Assembly (NCBI GenBank): GCA_013824385.1
Contig: PNNU01000224.1
Location: forward strand, 1-6,030
Direction: 5' to 3'
Length of the DNA stretch: 6,030 bases
Origin: Anaerolinea sp.
GTDB lineage: Bacteria; Chloroflexota; Anaerolineae; Anaerolineales; Anaerolineaceae
The notes under the pieces are model-generated. The model was not told the origin of the DNA and ran no database searches. It was given only the letters and a program-made list of their open reading frames with translations. The position numbers and the translations under genes are program-made. Within the stretch, counting starts at the first letter, position 1. The number at the start of each line of letters is the position of its first letter. Below are positions 1 to 5,543 of the stretch, piece after piece.

Positions 1-118
1 CTCCCGAATACATGTCACATTCTGAATCGGGTATTCTCTGTTGACCAACCATTGACCAAGTCCCCCAAAAAGCAACAGAGGATTAACCGATGAATCAGCC
101 AACCCCCCGTTTTTCTTA
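1..118. other. Left flank of the tRNA scar, no gene recognised
   Basis: This stretch lies beyond the CCA end of the tRNA fragment, so by attachment-site geometry it should be flanking chromosome or a neighbouring tandem element. A plus-strand frame is open from base 1 to a TGA at about 91-93 (about 30 codons, ending in a basic KKQQRINR tail) and could be the last part of a gene starting outside the window, but nothing in it is recognisable. Two exact direct copies of TTGACCAA lie at 41-48 and 52-59, one helical turn apart (11 bp). Confidence 0.3.
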
Positions 119-146
119 TGGTGCCGAAGCCGGGATTTGAACCCGA
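119..146 (-). other. 3' end of a tRNA-Leu-like gene, probable att site of an integrated element
   Basis: Read on the minus strand this is a T-stem, a TTCAAAT loop, the closing T-stem CCCGG, the acceptor 3' strand CTTCGGC, discriminator A and an encoded CCA. An acceptor strand that would pair with GCCGAAG, with discriminator A, fits tRNA-Leu. No D-arm or anticodon arm follows at higher coordinates, so this is a fragment and not a tRNA gene. Tyrosine recombinases of islands and prophages commonly use tRNA 3' ends, leaving a full tRNA at one end of the element and a 3' fragment at the other. With the CCA end pointing left, the element should lie to the right. The integrase and the matching full tRNA are not in the window. 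Confidence 0.65.
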
Positions 147-574
147 AAATATGAGAACCTGAAACCATTGATATTTCGGCATTTTTCTCTGCTTTCAATA
201 CGTTAGCTCAAATGGAAAAAGCATAATACGTTCAACAAATTCAATAAATGCGGACACATTTAACATATTGAAGTTATTAGACAATATTTTATATTAATAT
301 TGCAACTATCTTATTTTATGGACTATCTTAAAATTTCTAAAAAGTACAACAAAGGTACAACACAAAAAAGAAAGTATTTTGATGCAGACCATCAGTGGAA
401 ATGGGCATTATCAAATATTTTTATGTTATCGCGGGGATTGATTTTATATTATCCGCGGCAGTTTTTACCAGCGAATAATAAACTAAGCCGCAAATATTGT
501 ATTTATTGAATTACAGAGGAAAAGCGTACAAGTGCGAACAAAGAAGTTTGGGCAAATCTAATATCTTCAAAGCC
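147..574. other. AT-rich stretch without a supportable gene
   Basis: The region is strongly AT-rich, with many TATT/ATTA runs. The only notable open frame (TTG at 300 to stop at 509, plus strand) has no Shine-Dalgarno sequence and no recognisable content. A short inverted repeat (GGAT at 435-438 with ATCC at 451-454, flanked by imperfectly paired GC bases) could form a weak hairpin about 120 bp past the stop of the minus-strand peptidase gene, but it lacks a U-tract. TTTCGGC at 174-180 is partly complementary to the tRNA acceptor strand. Nothing else is seen here. Confidence 0.5.
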
Positions 575-2269
575 TTACCATTCTGGCCTCGTTGGTTCAT
601 CAGGCAACCTAAACAGTGGGTAATGGCTCGTAACTGAAAGATCATATACCGACTCTCCTGATGCGGTTCTTTTTATCAGGGCTTCCGGAAACCTAATTTG
701 AATCCATCTCGAATATATATCCTTAAGTGAAGTCGCTAAATTACAGGGATAAAAGAAATCTATCAACTTTGTTTTATTTGCCGTGTACAAATCTGGTAAT
801 GTAATCTCGGAAAGCCAGAAAAGATCCGGAAGATCTATGGTCAGTTCTCGCTTTTCGCTGTCGGTGAATGAATGCCCTTCAAAGTCCATCGCATTGATGC
901 TTTGCAAATAATCTGCTTTCCTGACAAGTAGAGTTCTTACTACAGAAATCGAGCTTAAACTATCTGAAAGGAGTAGGCGCTCGAGCCAATCATTGAGAAC
1001 GATGGCTGATTGTTTTTGCCTCAAGAGAAAACCTTTTGTAATTTTTATGCTTGCGTATTCAGCTTCGTAGACAAATGTCTGCACATCATCTGGCGTAATC
1101 ATTACTGCATGAACTGCTCTGAATTCTGGATCAGTCTTAATATCTGTTGACCGTTTTAAGGAATCAGTTTGTAAACATTGATACATACCAAAATTGTCGT
1201 CATGAATAATAAGATTATCTGCCCATTCAGATGCTGGTCTACAGGCTAGTTGGTCATCAGGAAAACGAGCGTTAATATATGCGTACTCTGCTTCTGGTCT
1301 CCATAGATCCGTATTCAGTGTGTGCCCAAGCACAGTAACTACATGCAAATCAGTACCGACCGTTCGGAATATTAGAAGGGCAGGACGGCCACTTTCAAGA
1401 TATTTATGGATGACGTCATCATATTCAATTTTGGATGGAAGTAATTCGAAATTCATATCACGATATTTAATTCCCAAACTGTCTAATGTTGTATAAAAAT
1501 TATCTAAGGATAAACCAACACCTGATTCTGATCCCAATTTTATCGTCTTATGGTCAATTCCAATTAACTTGTTCACATCTTCGGGCGTGATCAATTTCCC
1601 TGCATAGATAGGCATATTATTGATCGCCATGCAAAGGGCTGCATGACCGCAAACGGAAGTAGAATCATTTTGTTGGCTGAAATAAGTTCCGACAATATTA
1701 AAAGTATGAATGCAAGATTCAGATATCCTAATCTCGCAGGTAAATGTTCTATAGACATGTATATAATTATTCAATAATAAATCTCTATTGCTTTTTCGTT
1801 TTTTCCCGTAGAGATTTGCGATAATTCTGAAAAAACGACCATACCAGTGACCATCATTTTCTGCTTTTTGCTTTGTTCCGGGAAGGGCAATAATGGCCCT
1901 GAAAATATAAGATTTCGATATCCCACTGGCATCGAAATTAATTATAATAACACTTGCCAAAAATTGGCTGTCATCGATCTCAGTGATTTTCTTTATATGA
2001 TCTATTCTCTCTGAAGTAAAAGATATCTTGAAGGAATTGATGTTTATTGTAGATCCTTCGTAATGTTCCTTGAGTGCGGCATATTCTTCTTTTACTTCAG
2101 AGAAATTTTCATCTATGTTCTCAATGATAGCAGTTTCCGCCCCCATTTTTCTCATCAAAGAGCATAGTCGATGAATGGACCGATTAGCAGATTTTTTTTC
2201 TGAAGGACAATAATCCTCGATAAAGGTAAAAAAGGATTGACCTTCACCTACGGGTCTTAAAAGAGTCAT
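575..2269 (-). CDS. Papain-fold, C39-like cysteine peptidase protein (564 aa)
   Basis: A large protein with a cysteine peptidase core in its middle. The pattern SQQNDSTSVCGHAA (residues about 198-211) gives an oxyanion Gln (199 or 200) and a probable nucleophile Cys207. DLHVVTVLGH offers His309 as the general base, and IIHDDNFG offers Asp357/358 as the third member. This Cys-His-Asp order matches C39-like and papain-fold peptidases. Residues 1-190 and about 390-564 are unrecognised. No signal peptide, transmembrane segment or ABC-transporter domain is seen, so this is not a bacteriocin exporter and is probably cytoplasmic. I chose ATG 2269, preceded by a purine-rich GAGGGA; a TTG at 2293 would add eight residues. 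The gene starts just after a terminator hairpin and is AT-rich compared with the right side of the window. The substrate is unknown; defence effector, processing enzyme or deconjugase are all only possible. Confidence 0.8.
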   Translation of the reverse strand: MTLLRPVGEGQSFFTFIEDYCPSEKKSANRSIHRLCSLMRKMGAETAIIENIDENFSEVKEEYAALKEHYEGSTININSFKISFTSERIDHIKKITEIDDSQFLASVIIINFDASGISKSYIFRAIIALPGTKQKAENDGHWYGRFFRIIANLYGKKRKSNRDLLLNNYIHVYRTFTCEIRISESCIHTFNIVGTYFSQQNDSTSVCGHAALCMAINNMPIYAGKLITPEDVNKLIGIDHKTIKLGSESGVGLSLDNFYTTLDSLGIKYRDMNFELLPSKIEYDDVIHKYLESGRPALLIFRTVGTDLHVVTVLGHTLNTDLWRPEAEYAYINARFPDDQLACRPASEWADNLIIHDDNFGMYQCLQTDSLKRSTDIKTDPEFRAVHAVMITPDDVQTFVYEAEYASIKITKGFLLRQKQSAIVLNDWLERLLLSDSLSSISVVRTLLVRKADYLQSINAMDFEGHSFTDSEKRELTIDLPDLFWLSEITLPDLYTANKTKLIDFFYPCNLATSLKDIYSRWIQIRFPEALIKRTASGESVYDLSVTSHYPLFRLPDEPTRPEW

Positions 2270-2295
2270 TGCTCTCTTTCCCTCTTCTCCCAAAG

Positions 2296-2330
2296 AAAAA
2301 CCGGCTTTATATCCAACTAAAGCCGGTTTT
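2296..2330 (-). terminator. Rho-independent terminator hairpin after the 62-aa gene
   Basis: CCGGCTTTA (2301-2309) and TAAAGCCGG (2318-2326) form a perfect 9-bp stem with an 8-nt loop. On the minus strand it is followed by TTTTT (2300-2296), giving a strong intrinsic terminator about 25 bp past the stop of the 62-aa gene. On the plus strand TTTT also follows, so it may work both ways. It sits only about 30 bp before the ATG of the peptidase gene, so that gene needs read-through, a promoter in or very near the hairpin, or regulated termination. Confidence 0.8.
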
Positions 2331-2350
2331 CTGACTGCACATAGCCTCGG

Positions 2351-2539
2351 TCAAATTTGTCTCCCTAACACGAGTCTCCTTTGTTTCGATTTCTCTTCCG
2401 CGTTTTCTATTTTTTCGAACCACTCCTTTTCTCGTTCAGTAAATCCGCCTGCAATCCCCTCCTGGGATATCCGCCTCAGGCCCTCGGCAAAGGAAACTTT
2501 GTTAACACCAACAACCTCCTTTTGTTTCCCGGCCTCCAT
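2351..2539 (-). CDS. Small hypothetical protein (62 aa) with a double-glycine-like motif
   Basis: A short, highly charged protein with no recognised domain. The start is well supported: ATG at 2539 follows AGGAGGG (2548-2554) at 8 nt and a second GGAGGAG closer in, and the gene ends at a terminator. A predicted helix around residues 16-28 leads to Gly31-Gly32, and the rest (about 30 residues, rich in Glu, Lys and Arg) looks like another amphipathic helix. The segment LRRISQEGIAGG has Leu at -12, Ile at -4 and GG at -2/-1, as in double-glycine leaders, but lacks the usual Glu -8 and Leu -7. It lies directly upstream of the C39-like peptidase gene, so it could be a substrate or partner. It could equally be an unrelated small regulator. 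Confidence 0.7.
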   Translation of the reverse strand: MEAGKQKEVVGVNKVSFAEGLRRISQEGIAGGFTEREKEWFEKIENAEEKSKQRRLVLGRQI

Positions 2540-2554
2540 GATCTCCTCCCTCCT

Positions 2555-2925
2555 AAGTGTTGTCTAATTTCGCCACCTCACAAAAAAATTACCCGTAACT
2601 GATGCACCACTGAACCGAATAATGATATACCTCTTTATATAAAACAAAGCCCCGTTCTCTTCATGAGCGCGGGAGCCTCCGCTAAGAAAGGTACCTCTGA
2701 TCAGAGATTGCATAGCCATACCCAATCAGTTATAGCCTTTTGGCTGGCCTATGGACATATTTTTAGCGGTTTGTCAAGATATTTTTTACATTGTAACCGA
2801 TCATCTTTCTTTACGGAAAATACGTGAACGATGATCTTTTTAATACATATAACGGCTCATTTCCAGAAAAACTATAGTAATAAATTAATAATATATTGGT
2901 ACAGTACTACTACCACCATATGTTT
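2555..2925. other. Intergenic stretch with small palindromes only
   Basis: No supportable gene is seen. A perfect 12-bp palindrome CTCTGATCAGAG lies at 2695-2706. GATCATC (2799-2805) and GATGATC (2830-2836) can form an interrupted stem, with ACG/CGT pairs inside, followed by TTTTT on the plus strand; this is at best a weak terminator. The minus-strand part nearest the 62-aa gene (about 2610-2650) is AT-rich and should hold that gene's promoter, but no convincing -35/-10 pair stands out. Confidence 0.45.
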
Positions 2926-3363
2926 TCATGATCCATCATCATAGTGTTTATCCACCTCTCCCATGATCACAGCATCTGGTAGGTCCTTCACGCTCGTCCT
3001 TGTAATCATTCTAAAACATCATCAACATTGCCCGTGTGGGCATAGCAACGGCATCGATGTAGAGCACCGGCATCCCTGAATGAATTTCAAATAGAGCTTT
3101 TTCGAGATTCCCACACAATCGAGGATCTACTGGCGCATGTCCATTCGGGATTCTCTTTTTTGACCTGCTTCGAAATAGGCCAATGCAAAGCCAGCAGTAA
3201 GTACACTGGGGAAAACGGGGGCGATCGTCTCTCGGCCTGAGTGAAGGTCGGCGATGGTGGGCACAGGCGGGACTTCCACTTAGCTCTAATAACCGAGGAC
3301 CAAGATTGCAATCCGCTGGGCGATCAGATCATTCGTAGACGCAAATGTAGCGCCGAAATAATC
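2926..3363 (-). pseudogene. Decayed coding region downstream of the ImmA-like gene
   Basis: Protein-like sequence runs on the minus strand but is broken. One frame reads SDSDYFGATFASTNDLIAQR, meets two stops near 3285-3295, continues as PVPTIADLHSGRETIAPVFP and on to YFEAG, then stops. The coding look then shifts to another frame with NGHAPVDPRLCGNLEKALFE and GMPVLYIDAVAMPTRAM, and returns to the first frame for RTSVKDLPDAVIMGEVDKHY before a TGA at 2926-2928. A run of six A's near 3160 is a likely frameshift site. The first frame already overlaps the 3' end of the ImmA-like gene, as the next gene of that operon would. No usable start codon or family is recognised. It might be a lost third gene, or sequence that only looks coding by chance. 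Confidence 0.4.
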
Positions 3364-3364
3364 G

Positions 3365-4252
3365 CTATCGCTTAAACCGGGGTGCCCATGAGTCTCTTAG
3401 GTCTTCCTCCTCCTCAAGCTCCTCGGGATCCTCCGCAAGTGTAAGTAGCGTCAGACGGTATCCATCGCTTTGGTGAAGAACCTGTTCGTAAATCATCGGG
3501 GATCGCCTTCCACGCTGCATGGAGAGCCAAATACTGCCATCCAGTTCTTCCTGTTCTGAAGGGACCCCTTTTGTAAGATCAGGTTTATGAGTGAGTGACC
3601 CCTGTGGCACTGGGTTTCCACACCTCACGTCAAGATAGGGAAAGTCCTCGGCTTTGTAAAACCTTAAAATACGGCCATTCTGCGAAACAAGTATTGCGAG
3701 CGGCTCGTCCTGAACATCGACGTATCGGCGAGCGGTAGCTTCCTTACTGGTTTCATAACGCCGGGCAAGAGAAAGAATGTGCTCGATGTCCGCCCCTTTG
3801 TGAAGACGCAAATCCTTACGAAAGTGTGGAAGGGGCATCAGCAAGGAGGCAGCGAAACGATTGGCTTCAAGTTCCATGCGGACAGCACGACCTTGTTCGC
3901 GCGCAGACGTTAGCAACATATCATCAGAAGAGCAAAGAAACTGGTTGCCGCTTATCGGTCTGTGGGAAGGACAAAGGAAATGGCCCAACTCATGGCCGAT
4001 GGTGAAGCGGCGACGCTGTACAGGAGTAACCATGTTAACTAAGATGAAACCCTTCGATTTCTCGACATCGGTTACAAGCGCACCTTCATATCCCTCGGTT
4101 TCCAGCTCCTTAATGCTAATGATGTCCAGCATCAGGGCTATTTCTTCAACGGGAACAGGGACTGGAAGATCGGGTATTTTACAGATGATTCCCTCCACGA
4201 TCCGCTCGGGTGAAGCAAAATCAGCTATATCGAATCTATTAATTTCTATCAC
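3365..4252 (-). CDS. ImmA/IrrE-family zinc metallopeptidase (295 aa)
   Basis: The gluzincin motif HELGH at residues 87-91 gives zinc ligands His87 and His91 and catalytic Glu88. The downstream ELEANRFAASLLMP (127-140) supplies the third ligand, Glu129, in the typical E-A-N-x-F-A setting of the ImmA/IrrE (DUF955) family. Residues about 180-275 form a second, probably sensory domain like the GAF-like part of IrrE, and the acidic tail ending in SWAPRFKR is common in these proteins, so the gene looks complete. The start is GTG 4252, overlapping the TGA of the repressor gene (GTGA), with AAGGAG at 4258-4263 spaced 5 nt. Family members cleave a partner XRE repressor (ImmA-ImmR, IrrE-DdrO, CapP-CapH). 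The immediate upstream XRE gene is the inferred substrate here, in the cytoplasm. Confidence 0.9.
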   Translation of the reverse strand: MIEINRFDIADFASPERIVEGIICKIPDLPVPVPVEEIALMLDIISIKELETEGYEGALVTDVEKSKGFILVNMVTPVQRRRFTIGHELGHFLCPSHRPISGNQFLCSSDDMLLTSAREQGRAVRMELEANRFAASLLMPLPHFRKDLRLHKGADIEHILSLARRYETSKEATARRYVDVQDEPLAILVSQNGRILRFYKAEDFPYLDVRCGNPVPQGSLTHKPDLTKGVPSEQEELDGSIWLSMQRGRRSPMIYEQVLHQSDGYRLTLLTLAEDPEELEEEEDLRDSWAPRFKR

Positions 4253-4578
4253 TTTTTCTCCTTTGTCTGCTCCCTTAGTACTTTCATAATATTACGGATT
4301 GTTTGTCGATCATTACTTTCAAGCCCTTTAAAGTCACGATACATCGTAATGAGTTCAGGATCTTCACCGATTACGTTAGGGTTCTCACCAACCAAGGTCG
4401 CAATAGGCACATCAAAATATCTTGCTAGTCCCGAAAGCAATTCAACGGATGGATTTTTGCTCTTGCCGGTCTCCAATTCCCAGATGTGAGCCTTTGACGC
4501 GCCAACCGAATCAGCTACATGCTGGAGAGATGAACCTTTCCGCAACCTCAATTCTTTCAGCCTTGAACCAAGCGCCAC
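4249..4578 (-). CDS. XRE-family helix-turn-helix repressor (109 aa)
   Basis: Residues about 4-62 are a Cro/C1-type helix-turn-helix: a first helix with RLKELRLRKG, then LQHVADSVGASKAHIWELET as the DNA-reading part, then SVELLSGLARYFDV. The C-terminal part (about 65-109) is probably a dimerisation and cleavage segment. The start is GTG 4578, because AGGAGG at 4585-4590 sits 6 nt upstream of it. The ATG at 4593 lies before that Shine-Dalgarno sequence and has none of its own. The stop overlaps the start of the ImmA-like peptidase gene. The palindrome at 4650-4665 in the divergent control region is the obvious candidate operator, so the protein should repress the plus-strand ubiquitin-like operon and possibly itself. 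Confidence 0.9.
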   Translation of the reverse strand: MALGSRLKELRLRKGSSLQHVADSVGASKAHIWELETGKSKNPSVELLSGLARYFDVPIATLVGENPNVIGEDPELITMYRDFKGLESNDRQTIRNIMKVLREQTKEKK

Positions 4579-4618
4579 ACCACACCTCCTCATTTCCGTG
4601 TCTGATTTATCAGATGGA

Positions 4619-4627
4619 ATTGTAACA
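4619..4627 (-). promoter_or_regulatory. Extended -10 promoter of the XRE-ImmA pair
   Basis: On the minus strand TGTTACAAT is an extended -10 (TG-N-TACAAT). At 17 bp upstream there is only a weak -35 (TTTCTA, 4642-4647), which suits an extended -10 promoter. Transcription would start near 4612, leaving about 33 nt before the GTG start. The polymerase site would overlap the plus-strand -35, so the two promoters probably compete. Confidence 0.5.
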
Positions 4628-4633
4628 TAACGC

Positions 4634-4662
4634 TTGACAAATAGAAAGAGTAAGATTAATCT
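4634..4662 (+). promoter_or_regulatory. Sigma-70-type promoter of the ubiquitin-like operon
   Basis: A perfect -35 TTGACA (4634-4639), a 17-bp spacer and a weak -10 TAATCT (4657-4662) precede a leader of about 70 nt to the ATG at 4740. The -10 is buried in a 16-bp palindrome. A strong -35 with a weak -10 covered by an operator is typical of a promoter kept off by a repressor. Confidence 0.55.
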
Positions 4663-4665
4663 TAC
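4650..4665. promoter_or_regulatory. Perfect 16-bp palindromic operator
   Basis: GTAAGATTAATCTTAC reads the same on both strands. It covers the plus-strand -10 and lies just upstream of the weak -35 of the XRE gene, so it is well placed as the binding site for a dimer of the XRE protein. Nearby are a direct repeat of AGATTAAT (4653-4660 and 4675-4682, 22 bp apart), a direct repeat of CATAACG (4626-4632 and 4666-4672) and inverted TGTAACA / TGTTACA (4621-4627 and 4683-4689) nearly centred on the palindrome. Confidence 0.65.
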
Positions 4666-4739
4666 CATAACGGCAGATTAATTGTTACAGCATGGCGGAG
4701 GCCGTGCTTGCCGAAAACGAATCTTGTAGGAGGTTTATC

Positions 4740-5543
4740 ATGGGAAACAAAGACGTTGAGGAAGTGAAAGAAAGCGGTTTTGAGCAGGCGGAAGCCCATC
4801 TCAAAAAGGCGGAAGCCGATTTGAAAGCGGCCAGGATCGCCGAAGAGGCTGCGGAGCATGAGGTCGAAGAAGCACTGCAAGAAATAAAGGAGGCAAAGGC
4901 TCATAACCATCATGAAATTCATTTCACCGTCGATGGGGAGCCGGAGGAAACGGAAAGGAAGGAGATGACGCCCGATGAAATCATCCGTGAATTTGGCAAG
5001 AAAGACCCGTTAACCAATTACCTGGTTCAGATCAAAGGGGGGCATCAAACGGTTAGCTACAGAGATAAAGGCAGTGTACCTATTAAGCTCCATAATGGGA
5101 TGCACTTTCAGATCATTTCGCTGGAGCCAACCCCGGTCTCGGACGGCCCAATCCGTACCGGTGTCGAGCTATTTGTCAAAGGTCTGCACGATCTCGGTTA
5201 CAACCCGATGGCGCTGCCTGGAAAACCCGATCACATAGTCATTGATTACGAGGTCCTAACCGGCCGCTTCTCTGGTCAGAAGGTACGACACGGTTTTGTC
5301 GTGCCTTCTGATTTTCCTGTGACGGTACCGAGCGGCCCGCATGTCTCTCCTCATATTCACCCCATTAATACAGGTGGCGGTCATCCCACGGGAGCAGTGC
5401 ACCACACGCAAGCTCAACCCTTCGAGGCTGGGGCAGGTGGCGCTTGGCAATACTGGTCACGCCCCTTTCCCAATTGGGGCCAGAGCAAAAAAACGGTCGC
5501 AGCCTATATGAGCCACATTTACCGTTTGTGGGACTCACAATGA
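4740..5543 (+). CDS. Coiled-coil / ubiquitin-like (Multi_ubiq-type) / E2-like fusion protein (267 aa)
   Basis: Three parts are visible. Residues 1-55 are a charged Ala/Glu/Lys helix, likely a coiled coil. Residues about 57-130 look like a beta-grasp domain of the bacterial multiubiquitin type: strands HEIHFTVDGEPEE, helix TPDEIIREFG, then strands ending in GMHFQIISLEP. Residues about 138-267 resemble prokaryotic E2 family E: a start like TGVELFVKGLHDLGY, GFVVPSDFPVTVPSGP, HPIN (207-210, recalling the HPN of E2 enzymes), then a His-rich segment and WQYWSRPFPNW. There is no cysteine anywhere, so it cannot form a normal E2 thioester, and the ubiquitin-like domain has no free C-terminal glycine. 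The start is ATG 4740, with AGGAGG at 4728-4733 spaced 6 nt; the ATG at 4692 has no such site. The stop overlaps the start of the JAB gene. A scaffold or non-catalytic role in a ubiquitin-like pathway is inferred. Confidence 0.8.
   Translation: MGNKDVEEVKESGFEQAEAHLKKAEADLKAARIAEEAAEHEVEEALQEIKEAKAHNHHEIHFTVDGEPEETERKEMTPDEIIREFGKKDPLTNYLVQIKGGHQTVSYRDKGSVPIKLHNGMHFQIISLEPTPVSDGPIRTGVELFVKGLHDLGYNPMALPGKPDHIVIDYEVLTGRFSGQKVRHGFVVPSDFPVTVPSGPHVSPHIHPINTGGGHPTGAVHHTQAQPFEAGAGGAWQYWSRPFPNWGQSKKTVAAYMSHIYRLWDSQ

Noticed and set aside
119..200. Complete tRNA gene
   Set aside because: Only the T-arm, acceptor 3' strand and CCA are present; no D-arm or anticodon arm is found at the required distance.
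300..509. Open frame of 69 codons on the plus strand
   Set aside because: It starts with TTG, has no ribosome binding site, lies in very AT-rich DNA and shows no recognisable content.
2381..2602. Plus-strand open frame rich in Phe, opposite the 62-aa gene
   Set aside because: It has no ribosome binding site, and the minus-strand gene has a strong one and a terminator.
3087..3311. Intact 74-codon minus-strand gene
   Set aside because: It has no ribosome binding site and an unnatural composition rich in Ser, Pro and Trp; the coding-like signal here lies in the other frames and is broken.
3861..4289. Plus-strand open frame across the ImmA-like gene
   Set aside because: It is antisense to a gene with a clear zinc-peptidase motif and has a biased, Ser/Met-rich translation.
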